Part shown: positions 23,911 through 33,315 of the stretch, in pieces
Numbering within the stretch: the first letter of the stretch is position 1
How the letters are laid out: each line of letters opens with the position of its first letter
From: Rhodothermus profundi
GTDB lineage: Bacteria; Bacteroidota; Rhodothermia; Rhodothermales; Rhodothermaceae
DNA: 64,000 nucleotides
Reading direction: 5' to 3'
NCBI RefSeq assembly: GCF_900142415.1
Contig: NZ_FRAU01000001.1
Coordinates: 422,620-486,619 of the forward strand
The notes under the pieces: generated by a model
The model's database searches: none
Told to the model about the DNA's origin: nothing
Seen by the model: the letters and a program-made list of their open reading frames with translations, nothing else
Program-made: the position numbers and the translations under genes

Positions 23911-25527
23911 TTAGTGGTGGACCTTAAGGTTGGCGGTCTGCACGGTCTCTCCGTCCTCCGGCCCGTTCAGGTACTGTTCAGCAGTGGTTGATCCCTGTGC
24001 CGCTTCCCACGCAGCCAACCGCTTCTGCTCAATCGTCTCCAGCAGGAAGCGTGCGGTGGGCTCCGTCCGATCCAGAAACGGCTTCGGTGCCACCCCAATC
24101 CACAGCATCAAGACCACCAGCGGCACCAGCAACAGCACCTCGCGGGCATTCAGGTCGGGGAGCGTGCGATTGACCTCCTTTTGAATCGGCCCGAAAAGCG
24201 TTCGGTAAAGTAGCCAGAGCAAATACACCGCTGCCAGAATCACCCCCGACGTAGCCAGTGCTATCAGCAGCGGATTCCCTACCAGTTCGCTTTTGAACGA
24301 CCCTACCAGGATCATAAACTCGCCCACAAAACCATTCAATCCTGGCAACCCAGCCGAGGCCAGCGCTGTAAAGACCAGGAAGAACGCAAACACCGGCATC
24401 ACGCGAGCAATCCCACCAAACTCTTCCATGAGCCGGGTATGACGCCGCTCATAGAGCATGCCTACCAGCAAAAAGAGCGCGCCGGTAGAAAGCCCGTGAT
24501 TGATCATCTGAATGATGGCGCCCTGCATCGCCTCGACCGTAAAGGCGAAGATGCCCAGCACGACAAAGCCCAGATGGCTCACCGACGAGTAGGCTACCAG
24601 CTTCTTTGCATCGGCCTGCACGCGCGACACAAGAGCTCCGTAGACAATGCCCACAACGGCCAGCACAGCCAGCCAGAGCGCATAATCCGTGGCTGCATTG
24701 GGAAAGAAAGGCAAGCAGAAACGCACCAGCCCGTAAGTTCCCATCTTCAGGAGCACGCCCGCCAGAATGACCGACCCGCCGGTAGGCGCTTGCACGTGCG
24801 CATCGGGCAGCCATGTGTGCAGCGGAAAGAGCGGTACCTTGATCGCAAAGGCCAGTGCAAACACGAAAAACAGCCATCCCTGCGCGGCCAGCGGCACATG
24901 ATAGGCCAGCAACTTGAAGTAGTCGGTCGTGAATACGCCCTCGTTAACCGCGTCGCCGGCTGCAAACCCCAGATACAGAATGCCGACAAGCATCAGCAGC
25001 GAGCCGACCAGCGTGTAGAGCACAAACTTGACGGCTGCGTAGATGCGTGCTTCACCGCCCCAGATCCCGATGATGAAGTACATAGGAATGAGCGTCAACT
25101 CAAAGAAAATGTAGAACAGAATCAGGTCATAGGCGGCGAAGACCCCGGTCATGCCGGTCTGAAGCACCAGCAACAGCGCATAATAGCCTTTCTGGTGCCG
25201 GTCGATATAGTTCCAGGACGAGAGAACAACGATAGGTCCTAGCAATGTAGTCAGCAGGATCAGCAGCAGGCCCAGCCCATCAATGCCCACATAGTACTGG
25301 ATGTCCAGTCCGGGGAACCATCCAGTGATGCGATCTACTAACTGTGGCTGGGCCGGACTGCCGGTCGGGTCGTACTGCGCGTATAGCAGGAGCGACAACA
25401 GGAATGTAACGGTAGTGGTCACCAGCGCCGTCCACCGAATGGTGGCCACGCGACGCATGGGCAGCACGAGCAGGGCGCCCAGCAAAGGCAGAAAAATGAC
25501 GATAGAAGTCAAATACGGCAGATTCAT
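23911..25527 (-). CDS. nuoM: NADH-quinone oxidoreductase subunit M
   Basis: This 538-residue membrane subunit of complex I is one of the antiporter-like proton channels. About 14 helices are visible. Conserved segments are FYIFFELTLIPMYFIIGIWGG with the key Glu, FALAFAIKVPLFPLHTWLPDAHVQAPTGGSVILAGVLLKMGTYG with Lys and His, and VQADAKKLVAYSSVSHLGFV. Length and motifs are usual. It lies 32 nt after nuoL and 11 nt before nhaD. The C-terminal tail after the last helix is unusually long and polar (about 45 residues). Confidence 0.97.
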   Translation of the reverse strand: MNLPYLTSIVIFLPLLGALLVLPMRRVATIRWTALVTTTVTFLLSLLLYAQYDPTGSPAQPQLVDRITGWFPGLDIQYYVGIDGLGLLLILLTTLLGPIVVLSSWNYIDRHQKGYYALLLVLQTGMTGVFAAYDLILFYIFFELTLIPMYFIIGIWGGEARIYAAVKFVLYTLVGSLLMLVGILYLGFAAGDAVNEGVFTTDYFKLLAYHVPLAAQGWLFFVFALAFAIKVPLFPLHTWLPDAHVQAPTGGSVILAGVLLKMGTYGLVRFCLPFFPNAATDYALWLAVLAVVGIVYGALVSRVQADAKKLVAYSSVSHLGFVVLGIFAFTVEAMQGAIIQMINHGLSTGALFLLVGMLYERRHTRLMEEFGGIARVMPVFAFFLVFTALASAGLPGLNGFVGEFMILVGSFKSELVGNPLLIALATSGVILAAVYLLWLLYRTLFGPIQKEVNRTLPDLNAREVLLLVPLVVLMLWIGVAPKPFLDRTEPTARFLLETIEQKRLAAWEAAQGSTTAEQYLNGPEDGETVQTANLKVHH

Positions 25528-25559
25528 CGCAGCTTGCCTTCAGGCTAACTTTTTGTGAT

Positions 25560-27548
25560 TTACCCGAACAGCATCAGCGCCAGCACCAGGGCCACGCCCA
25601 GCACAATTGCCATGGCGTAGGCCTGCACAACACCCGTTTGCACGCGGCGCACGCGCTGCCCCAGCTCGGCCATCAGGCGGGCGATTCCGTTAACCGCTCC
25701 GTCCACCACTTTCTGGTCAAAAACCGCCAGTCCGTAGCGAGCAAAACGGAGCAGCGGCTGCACAACAACCCGATCATAGAATTCATCCCAGTAGTACCTG
25801 GCGGCCCAGATCCGATAAAAGACACCGAAACGCGCCCGAAGCCGTTCATCGTACGCCAGCCCATGCCGGCGGTAAGCCGACCAGCTCCAGTACAAACCTG
25901 CCAGTGCAACCGCAATTCCCAGCCCGATCAGGGTCCATTCGAGAGCCAGCGGCACGTGCGCGTGCAGCTCGGGCTCGGCTACCGGTCCGCCCCCCGACGT
26001 TCCCAGGTAATGATGAATCAAGTTCCATTCGCCGTGGGCGATCACGCCGGGCAGCCCGATGAACCCTCCTACCAGCGACAGGGCGGCCAGCACCCACAGC
26101 GGCACCGTCATCGTTGCTGGAGACTCATGGGGATGCACCTGGTCGGCCATGGGCCAGCGCGGCGTGCCTTCGAAGGTAAGCACGTACGAACGCATCATAT
26201 AGAAAGCTGTCAGCAGCGCCGTCACCACGCCCAGCCCCCAGGCAATCCAGGCGTAACCGTGGCCATTGTAGCCGTACTCAAAAGCCTTGAACAGAATCTC
26301 ATCCTTTGAGAAGAAACCGGCCGTCAGCGGGAAACCCGCGATGGCCAGCGTGGCGATCAGGTACGTGGTGCGCGTAGCCGGCATGAAGCGTCCCAGCCCG
26401 CCCATGTTGCGCATGTCCTGCGGATCAAGGTGGCCGTGATGCCCCCGCTTATGCAACGTATGCTCTACGTGATGCATGGCGTGGATCACGCTCCCTGATC
26501 CCAGAAAGAGGCAGGCCTTGAAAAACGCGTGCGTCAGCACGTGGAAAATCGACACAAAGAACGCCCCGACACCGGCTGCCATGAACATGTAGCCAAGCTG
26601 CGAGACCGTTGAATAGGCCAGTACCTTCTTGATGTCGTACTGCGTGATGGCGATGGTCGCCGCCATGAAGGCCGTCAGAGCTCCCACGAGCGCCACTACC
26701 ACCAGCACGCTCGGTGCAGCCAGGGCCAGCGGCGAGATGCGGGCAAACAGGTACAGGCCGCTTGTCACCATGGTGGCGGCATGGATCAAGGCCGAGACAG
26801 GCGTCGGGCCGGCCATGGCGTCTGGCAGCCACACAAACAGCGGAATCTGTGCGCTTTTGCCTGTAGCCCCGATAAACAGCAACAGCACGGCTGCTGCTAC
26901 CACGCCTGATGGCAACGCGGCCGGATCAGCCAGCAACGCGCCAAAATCCAGGCTTCCTACCTCCCGGAATAGCAGAAACATCGCCAGCAGGAAAGCCGCG
27001 TCGCCTACGCGGTTGACAATAAAGGCCTTGTTAGCGGCCTCACTGTTTTTGAAGTCCTCATACCAGAAGCCAATCAACAGGTAAGAACACAGACCAACCC
27101 CCTCCCAGCCCAGAAACAGCAGCGTCAGGTTGTCGGCGAGGACCAGGTTGAGCATCATGAAAATGAAAAGATTGAGGTAGCTGAAGTACTTCCAGTAGCC
27201 CCGGTCCTCATACATGTAGCCGATCGAGTACAGATGGATGAGTGCGCCGACGCCCGTGACGATGAGTGTCATCACGAGCGAGAGCTCATCAATCCGATAC
27301 TGGAACGCCAGCTCCAGCTCGCCCGCGGCGATCCACGTGAAAAAGCGAACCAGCAGCGGTTCGCCTTCATAGGTAAAAAACAGGTAAAGCGTCAGTGCGA
27401 ATGGGACAGCCACTGCCAGCGTCGCCAGCGCTCCGATCAGCCCTTTCTGGCGTCGAAGCCCGGGGAAGGCCAGACCGCCCAGTCCATTAAAAATCGCCCC
27501 TACCAGTGGCAGGAGCAGCACCAGCCCAACCAGGATCGTGTGGTTCAT
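25560..27548 (-). CDS. nuoL: NADH-quinone oxidoreductase subunit L
   Basis: This 662-residue subunit is the most distal antiporter-like module of complex I. Conserved segments are LFLGWEGVGLCSYLLIGFWYE, GATGKSAQIPLFVWLPDAMAGPTPVSALIHAATMVTSGLYLFARISPL and ITQYDIKKVLAYSTVSQLGYMFMA. The C-terminal region after about residue 520 contains the amphipathic lateral helix and final membrane anchor (IVLGVALVLALML at the end). A His-rich loop (HHVEHTLHKRGHHGHLDPQDMR) lies near residue 360. It follows nuoK by 37 nt and precedes nuoM. Confidence 0.97.
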   Translation of the reverse strand: MNHTILVGLVLLLPLVGAIFNGLGGLAFPGLRRQKGLIGALATLAVAVPFALTLYLFFTYEGEPLLVRFFTWIAAGELELAFQYRIDELSLVMTLIVTGVGALIHLYSIGYMYEDRGYWKYFSYLNLFIFMMLNLVLADNLTLLFLGWEGVGLCSYLLIGFWYEDFKNSEAANKAFIVNRVGDAAFLLAMFLLFREVGSLDFGALLADPAALPSGVVAAAVLLLFIGATGKSAQIPLFVWLPDAMAGPTPVSALIHAATMVTSGLYLFARISPLALAAPSVLVVVALVGALTAFMAATIAITQYDIKKVLAYSTVSQLGYMFMAAGVGAFFVSIFHVLTHAFFKACLFLGSGSVIHAMHHVEHTLHKRGHHGHLDPQDMRNMGGLGRFMPATRTTYLIATLAIAGFPLTAGFFSKDEILFKAFEYGYNGHGYAWIAWGLGVVTALLTAFYMMRSYVLTFEGTPRWPMADQVHPHESPATMTVPLWVLAALSLVGGFIGLPGVIAHGEWNLIHHYLGTSGGGPVAEPELHAHVPLALEWTLIGLGIAVALAGLYWSWSAYRRHGLAYDERLRARFGVFYRIWAARYYWDEFYDRVVVQPLLRFARYGLAVFDQKVVDGAVNGIARLMAELGQRVRRVQTGVVQAYAMAIVLGVALVLALMLFG

Positions 27549-27585
27549 ATCCGAGCAGGTCGGTTAGCTTCGGAAAGCTCGGCAA

Positions 27586-27891
27586 TCAATACTTGAACAG
27601 GTTAAAGGCGCCTACGTCCACCGTTACCTTTTTACGGAACAGGGCAATCACGATGGCCAGCCCCACAGCCGCTTCCGCAGCGGCCACCGAAATCACGAAA
27701 AACACGAGCACCTGTCCCGACACATCCCCCATTGCCTGACTGAGCGCTACCAGCGTCAGGTTCACGGCATTGAGCATCAACTCCACGGACATCAGAATCA
27801 CGATGGCATTGCGCCGGAACAAAACCCCCAGCACGCCCAGCGTAAAAAGCACCACGCCCAGCGCCAGATACCAGTTCAGCGTAATTTCCAT
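27586..27891 (-). CDS. nuoK: NADH-quinone oxidoreductase subunit K
   Basis: This 101-residue protein has three membrane helices, as expected for NuoK/MrpC-like subunits. The conserved Glu residues lie in [19 protein letters not shown] and [22 protein letters not shown]. These carboxylates are part of the proton path next to NuoN. The C-terminus [11 protein letters not shown] is family-typical. It is 24 nt after nuoJ and 37 nt before nuoL. Confidence 0.97.
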   Translation of the reverse strand: MEITLNWYLALGVVLFTLGVLGVLFRRNAIVILMSVELMLNAVNLTLVALSQAMGDVSGQVLVFFVISVAAAEAAVGLAIVIALFRKKVTVDVGAFNLFKY

Positions 27892-27915
27892 AGTCGCCTT
27901 TCTCGGTCGCGCCGT

Positions 27916-28428
27916 TTACACGAAACGCCGCTTGGCCAGCATGACGGCCCCAATGGTAGCAGCCAGCAGCAGAATCCCGATCACCTGCAGGGGCATGATG
28001 TACCGCGTCAGCAACTCCTGTCCCAGCGCCTGCGCGCTTCCGGTCGCAGCGGCCTGCTCTGGCGTAGCAACAAAGGTGGGCAGCACGTCCAGCCCCAGTG
28101 CCACGACGTAGACCAACTGGGCCAGCACGATCATTGCAACCACAAAGGCCAGCACCTTGCCCCAGTCGATCCGGCGCGGATGCGGGAGCGCCTCCAGGTT
28201 CAGCAGCATAATCACAAACAGAAACAGCACCATGATGGCGCCTGCGTAAATCAGCACCTGGATTACGCCCAGAAACGCGGCCTGGAGCGTCAGGTAAAGG
28301 CCGGCAATGCAGAACAGGTTGAGCACCAGCCAGAGCGCGCTTGACACAGGGTTACGCGCGATCAACATGCCAAGCGCGGCCGCCACGGCCGTCACGGCCA
28401 GCAGAAAAAACAGGAGTTGCGTGATCAT
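27916..28428 (-). CDS. nuoJ: NADH-quinone oxidoreductase subunit J
   Basis: This 170-residue protein has five membrane helices and the NuoJ hallmark VLIYAGAIMVLFLFVIMLLNL. It is the first nuo gene in this window; nuoA-I are absent and must be encoded elsewhere, so the complex I genes are split. Between it and the upstream phosphatase gene lie 103 nt that could hold a promoter. A TTGACA hexamer at 28519-28524 (minus strand) has no good -10 partner. It starts the run nuoJ-K-L-M-nhaD-pcd-nuoN. Confidence 0.95.
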   Translation of the reverse strand: MITQLLFFLLAVTAVAAALGMLIARNPVSSALWLVLNLFCIAGLYLTLQAAFLGVIQVLIYAGAIMVLFLFVIMLLNLEALPHPRRIDWGKVLAFVVAMIVLAQLVYVVALGLDVLPTFVATPEQAAATGSAQALGQELLTRYIMPLQVIGILLLAATIGAVMLAKRRFV

Positions 28429-28531
28429 GCGGGGCGTTTCGGGTTTAGCCAGCGGCTTTTTGCGGGCTTAACAGTCGGCCAAATTAGAGCACGCCCATCA
28501 CAACGGCAAGCGTTTCCTGTCAAAAATCCCG

Positions 28532-30169
28532 TTAAGGGCCAGCCGTTTCTTCCAGCAGAGATGGCTTGGCCGTAGCGGTAACTACTACGGCGCGCCCAAA
28601 GATCTGGGTAAACAGATCCGCACTGCGCCGAACGCCCCAGACTTCCAGTTCTGGATCACCGCGCGTTTCCAGATGAAGTACCAGCCGGTCGGGCTCCACC
28701 CGCACATGCAGGGCCCGGACGTTCTGGTTGTGGCTCCGGTCCAGCCCTTCTGCCAGTCGGAGCAGGGCTGCCAGCTTACAGACCCGCGCCTGATCTTCTT
28801 CGGACAGTGCCACAAAATCGGCGTGCGTGGGCTTCGGAAGACTTCCCCGGTGGTAGCGCACCACGTTGGCCAGCACAGCGATCTCTTCCGAGGTGAATCC
28901 CCGGAGATCGGCATGCTTGATCAGATAGAGTCCATGCTTGTGATGGCTATGGTGACTGATATGGTATCCAATGTCGTGCAGCAACGCTGCATACTCCAGC
29001 AGTTCACGGTCGGTGGCTCCCAGGCCATGCAGCGTTTGCGTGGCATCAAACAGTTGAAGTGCCAGGGCTGCCACTTGCTGGGCGTGACGGTACTCCCAGT
29101 CGAACCGCCAGCCCATTTCGTAAATGCTGCGACGCCGCACATCCGAAAACGCCGTAAGACGAGCGAGCAAAGGCGCATTTCGCTCTACAAAATCTACGAC
29201 CAATCCCTCCCGAAGCGCGTGGGGCGAAACGCGTACGCGTTCAACAGCCAATTCCTTCAGCACTACATCGATCAAGGCAGCTGCCGCTACAATCTGATCT
29301 ACCCGCTTGGGGTCGATCCCGCGTAAGCGGCGACGCTGCGCACGCGCCAACCGTACGATTTGCCGCGCCACCCGCCGAAAATCTTCGGCTGGGAACGCCT
29401 GCTCATAGATCGAACGCATCGCCTGGCCGCGCTTGCGGGCACAGACCGAAGCCAGATTCTCCATGGCGCCGGAAGACCCGACCACTTCCCGCACGCCATA
29501 AGCACGGGCTGCCTCAAAAACCGGCTGCAACTGCTTCCGATAAAAAGCCCGCAACGCGCGAAGCTCTTCCCGCGTGGCCGGATCGTGGTGAATAAAACGG
29601 CGCGTCATGCGCGCCGCACCCAGTTTCAAGCTGAACAGATGGAGCGGCTGTTGACTGGTTCCTACGATGAACTCGACCGAGCCCCCACCTACATCCATGA
29701 TCAACGTCGGTGTCGGCATAGACACCGCTCGCCGAACTCCCTTGTAGATGAGTCGGGCCTCCTGCAGGCCATCAATCACGCGCACGTGCAACCCCACCTC
29801 GTTCCGGATGCGCTGCAACAGCTCACCCCCATTCTCTGCTTCCCGAATTGCGCTGGTTGCACAGGCCAGAAACTCCGTAGCCCCCCATCCCTCCGCAAGC
29901 AACCGAATGCGCCGAAGCGCCCGAACGGCCCGCTGCATGGCTTCTTCTGAGAGGCACTGGCCCTGCAACCCCTCCTCTCCCAACCGCACCATTTCCTTGA
30001 AGCGATCCACGACCCGGAAGGTACCGGGCAACGCATCAACAATAACCGCATGAAAGGAGTTGGTCCCCAGATCAATCACGCACATGCGTACCGGAGACCG
30101 CGTGGCCTGCTCCAGCTCTTCCACCACCAGAGGCACCGGACAGGCCCCCACTTCGTCCGCGTCGGACAT
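28532..30169 (-). CDS. Ppx/GppA-family phosphatase with C-terminal HD domain
   Basis: This protein of about 545 residues combines an ASKHA-fold Ppx/GppA domain (about 28-325) with an HD-type domain (about 340-490). Seen motifs are MCVIDLGTNSFHAVIVD, ACATSAIREAENGGELLQRI, TLIMDVGGGSVEFIV and GSSGAMENLA, then YAALLHDIGYHISHHSHHKH as the HD metal site. Family members degrade inorganic polyphosphate or convert pppGpp to ppGpp. The sequence does not decide which. I preferred the ATG at 30169; an in-frame TTG at 30205 would add 12 residues. It is separated from the upstream gene by about 290 nt. Confidence 0.92.
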   Translation of the reverse strand: MSDADEVGACPVPLVVEELEQATRSPVRMCVIDLGTNSFHAVIVDALPGTFRVVDRFKEMVRLGEEGLQGQCLSEEAMQRAVRALRRIRLLAEGWGATEFLACATSAIREAENGGELLQRIRNEVGLHVRVIDGLQEARLIYKGVRRAVSMPTPTLIMDVGGGSVEFIVGTSQQPLHLFSLKLGAARMTRRFIHHDPATREELRALRAFYRKQLQPVFEAARAYGVREVVGSSGAMENLASVCARKRGQAMRSIYEQAFPAEDFRRVARQIVRLARAQRRRLRGIDPKRVDQIVAAAALIDVVLKELAVERVRVSPHALREGLVVDFVERNAPLLARLTAFSDVRRRSIYEMGWRFDWEYRHAQQVAALALQLFDATQTLHGLGATDRELLEYAALLHDIGYHISHHSHHKHGLYLIKHADLRGFTSEEIAVLANVVRYHRGSLPKPTHADFVALSEEDQARVCKLAALLRLAEGLDRSHNQNVRALHVRVEPDRLVLHLETRGDPELEVWGVRRSADLFTQIFGRAVVVTATAKPSLLEETAGP

Positions 30170-30457
30170 ATAGCCTGGCGGTTTACTGAGGTCCGCAGCC
30201 TCCAACCCCTGCGCACGCCCAGCCGTTCCCTATGGCCTGCGGGCAGGCAGCAAAGTCCCCAGAACGCCCGCATATGTCCACACAACGCGCCTATCCTCCT
30301 TCACTAACCGACCACTCCTTGACGCTTCAATCGGCTGACCTTCAAATTTGACAAAAATTTTTCTTAAGGCACGCCCTCCCTCCGAAAATCAGAGAGCAGC
30401 GCACGCCCGCAACAATCCAATCCGTGGGTGCTCTGCCGCCGGGGACGTTGGTCGCCT

Positions 30458-31546
30458 CTACTTAAGGCGACGCAGATCAATCTGGTCCAGCGCTGCCCAC
30501 AGCACGTCCATGGACACGTTCGTTCCCTCTACTTCAATCAGGTACCGATCCCGCACCACCACCTGAAGCTGGGCATGCATCTGGTTTCCGTCCAGACGCT
30601 CAAATTTCTCGTAGGCTGGATAGCCCTGGTAACGGGTAGTGCGCTCATAGCCCCGCTCATTTTCCCGGTCGATCTCCTGACGTAACCAGGCCGCGGCAAC
30701 GCCCATAAAATGCTGCATCGATCCCATATCTCGGATCGTCAGGCGCACCTCGCGTTGACCGTCCCGGTAGGTGGCGGTGGCCTGACTGACGCGCATGCCC
30801 ATGGCCGCTGTACGCTCGCCGGACGCTTCCACCCGCGTTAACCCATCGATAGCTTCCGGCAGCATGTCCTTAAGCACCCGAAAATCGGTCAGCTCTGCAG
30901 CCGCCGCCCCTTGCAGTTCCTGGGCCAGTTGCTCCAGCGCCTCCAGATCCATGCGCCGAAGCACTTCCCGCAGACGCTCGACCGGTACATTTTCGCCCTC
31001 CAGGCTGACAATGAAGCGATCGGCTACAATGGTGGAAAGCTCCGCCCGGCTTCCTCCTTCGTATTGCGTGAATCGCTCATAGGCCCGGCGCCCGTCGAGG
31101 GTCAGGGTTCGCTCGTAGCCGTCTTCGTCTTCCCGATCAATCTCGGTCTGAAGCCAGCTATACCCCATTGTAGCCAACCCTTGCAGCGTACCAGGATCGG
31201 TAATCTGGATGCGAATGCGCCGGTCTCCTGCTTCATACACCCCTTCGGCTCGTGCTGTCTTGATACCAAACGCTCCTTCTCTGGCACCTTCAGCGCGCAC
31301 CCGAGGCAGCCCGGCCGCTTGCTCGGGAAGCAGCGCTTTAAGTTTCCGAAAGTCCGCTACCGCGTCCGCATCGCCGGTCATCGCCTCCTCCGCTTCCTCT
31401 GCCGCCTGCTCCTGGGCTTTCTGACGGGCTGCCTCTTCGATCTTTTTCTGAAGCCGCTTCCAGACCTGGGCCTGTGATGCGATAGGCCAGCCCAATCCAC
31501 ACATTATGACTCCCAGACTCCCCAGTAGTAACAAGAACCGCTTCAT
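30458..31546 (-). CDS. Secreted protein with internal duplication, unknown function
   Basis: This 362-residue protein has a signal peptide (MKRFLLLLGSLGVIMCGLGWPIASQAQ) and a short Lys/Glu/Ala-rich coiled segment (29-57). Two homologous halves follow, about 62-205 and 218-362. Both halves run DFRxLKxxLPE, a ...REVRLTIRD/RRIRIQITD strand, WLxxEIDREnExGYERT, YxxYExF, RFIVSLEGENVPVERLREVLRRMDL and RYLIEVEGTNVSMDVLWAALDQIDL. I do not recognise the family. The pattern suggests two similar alpha/beta domains in the periplasm or on the surface. A good GAGGAAG Shine-Dalgarno precedes the ATG. It stands apart from its neighbours by 70 nt upstream and about 290 nt downstream. Confidence 0.85.
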   Translation of the reverse strand: MKRFLLLLGSLGVIMCGLGWPIASQAQVWKRLQKKIEEAARQKAQEQAAEEAEEAMTGDADAVADFRKLKALLPEQAAGLPRVRAEGAREGAFGIKTARAEGVYEAGDRRIRIQITDPGTLQGLATMGYSWLQTEIDREDEDGYERTLTLDGRRAYERFTQYEGGSRAELSTIVADRFIVSLEGENVPVERLREVLRRMDLEALEQLAQELQGAAAAELTDFRVLKDMLPEAIDGLTRVEASGERTAAMGMRVSQATATYRDGQREVRLTIRDMGSMQHFMGVAAAWLRQEIDRENERGYERTTRYQGYPAYEKFERLDGNQMHAQLQVVVRDRYLIEVEGTNVSMDVLWAALDQIDLRRLK

Positions 31547-31616
31547 GGCTTCCTCTCCAGAAAGTTACCGGGTTCCAGATGGAGAATTTAACACGGGCTC
31601 TTGTGCTTCCCCAAGC

Positions 31617-33311
31617 TTATGCTCCAGAGGGCGATGCGCCCTGATTATCTGAATTTTGTGGATTCCGGGCAAGTCGGTGTAAGCCGCGGCAGACGCGCCG
31701 GTAGAACGCATCGGTTGATTCATCCGGCGCGCGGCGCATTATCCAGAGCCGATGGCGATGGCGGTGCATCCAGTGCATCAGCAACTGCATCGCTTCTGCT
31801 TCCGCATGATGATAGACAACAGGCCGCCTCTCGGGTAAATGCTGACGAATCCAGACGGCTGCGTCCTCGATTACCTTATGGTCTGCCGGGAAGGGAAGGG
31901 CCTGTACGGCTATGGGATGGCCGGCCTGCACAATGCAGCAGGCCAGGCGTTCCGGCGCTTCGCGCACAAGCAGCACTGCGTCGCATTCCAGCACCGAAGT
32001 ATCGGCCAGCAGCGGTTTTTCTAGCAGACGTGTTACCATCTGGATCTGATCTCGGTAGCGGGCAGCCGTCTCAAATGCCAGTCGCCGGGCCGCAGCTTCC
32101 ATCCGAGCCTCAAGCTGCATAAGCGGCTGCCTGGACTGTCCCCGAAGCAACCGGCGCACGCAGGCAGCGACGTGCGTCTCCTGAGAGGCACAGGCGTCTC
32201 CGCAGGCGCTGCTCTCGGCCAGTGGACAGGGGCCGGCCAGGGTTAAATGCGCATTGTGGCGGGGCACGTTGAACATTTCCTGCAGGGCTTCGAGCATCTG
32301 ACGTCCCTGCCGACGTCCTGCCAGCGGGCCATAATATTCGGCACCATCGTCGAGCAGCACCGACGTGAGCGAGAGCACGGGTGGATCCTCCTGCAATGCC
32401 AGTCGCAAAAACGGACGGGCGCGATAGCGACGCTGCAGTCGATTATATCGGGGCTGATACCTCTTGATAAGCCGGGACTCCTCCAGCAGTGCTTCTAATT
32501 CAGTAGCTGTGCAGTGCCATTCGATCTGACGGATTTCCTGCACGAGCTGGCGCAACCGCGGCGGATGGGCTTCCACAGCAGTCAGGTACTGTCGCACACG
32601 CGCCTGCAGATTGCGTGCTTTGCCTACGTACAACAGCCGCCCGCGTTCATCTCGAAATAGATAAACGCCGGGCGCTTCCGGGAGACGTGGCAGCAATGTC
32701 TCGCGCAGCCGGATCAGCGGACTCGCCTTCTTACAACGGGGATAACGCTGCTGCTGAAAGCGTAGCAACGCCTCCAGTGTTTCGATGCCGTACTGGCGCC
32801 GCGCCTCTTCCAGCAGCCGCAGCAGCACCTGAGCTGTCGCCTCGGCATCGGCCAGAGCGCGGTGTCGATGCGTCACGGTGATCTGAAAAAAACGGATCAA
32901 TCCATCGAGTCCCTTGGCCGGTAGTCCGGGGAGCAGCCGGCGGGCCAGTCGCAGCGTGCACAGCGTCGGATTGCCCGGCCAGGGCAGCCCGAGCCGCCGA
33001 AGTTCGGCAGTCAGCATTTTCTTGTCAAAGGCCAGATTATGCGCGACTAACACGCCGTCTCCCAGAAATTCCAGAAAAGCCGGCAGGACCCGGGCCGCGC
33101 CTGGCTGTCCGACCAGCATAGCGGTGGTAATGCCCGTCAACCGTGTGATGAAGGATGGAACGGAGCGACCGGGATTGATAAGCTGTGCGAACCGATCCAC
33201 GATCTGTCCCCCCTGCACCCGCACCGCTCCCACTTCGATAATGCGGTCTTCGTCCCGCGAGCCCGTCGTTTCGGTATCGACGACAACAAACGAGACGGCC
33301 TCCAGGCGCAT
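31617..33311 (-). CDS. DEDD exonuclease fused to a UvrC-like GIY-YIG nuclease domain
   Basis: This protein of about 564 residues starts with a DnaQ-like 3'-5' exonuclease (about 5-175). It shows VVVDTETTG, GVLVAHNLAFDKKML and HRHRALADAEATAQVL, giving the DEDDh acidic residues and the catalytic His. A UvrC/Cho-like GIY-YIG domain follows (about 205-285: LPEAPGVYLFRDERGRLLYVGKARNLQARVRQYL), then a UvrC-like region. This fusion occurs in several bacterial phyla and probably acts in DNA repair or processing. A GTG at 33329 is an alternative start that overlaps the alkaline phosphatase gene by 14 nt; the ATG at 33311 follows its stop by 4 nt. Confidence 0.9.
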   Translation of the reverse strand: MRLEAVSFVVVDTETTGSRDEDRIIEVGAVRVQGGQIVDRFAQLINPGRSVPSFITRLTGITTAMLVGQPGAARVLPAFLEFLGDGVLVAHNLAFDKKMLTAELRRLGLPWPGNPTLCTLRLARRLLPGLPAKGLDGLIRFFQITVTHRHRALADAEATAQVLLRLLEEARRQYGIETLEALLRFQQQRYPRCKKASPLIRLRETLLPRLPEAPGVYLFRDERGRLLYVGKARNLQARVRQYLTAVEAHPPRLRQLVQEIRQIEWHCTATELEALLEESRLIKRYQPRYNRLQRRYRARPFLRLALQEDPPVLSLTSVLLDDGAEYYGPLAGRRQGRQMLEALQEMFNVPRHNAHLTLAGPCPLAESSACGDACASQETHVAACVRRLLRGQSRQPLMQLEARMEAAARRLAFETAARYRDQIQMVTRLLEKPLLADTSVLECDAVLLVREAPERLACCIVQAGHPIAVQALPFPADHKVIEDAAVWIRQHLPERRPVVYHHAEAEAMQLLMHWMHRHRHRLWIMRRAPDESTDAFYRRVCRGLHRLARNPQNSDNQGASPSGA

Positions 33312-33315
33312 CGTT

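Noticed and set aside
28519..28524. TTGACA hexamer upstream of nuoJ (minus strand)
   Set aside because: At 16-18 nt spacing no -10-like hexamer is present (TGATGG), so I do not call a promoter.
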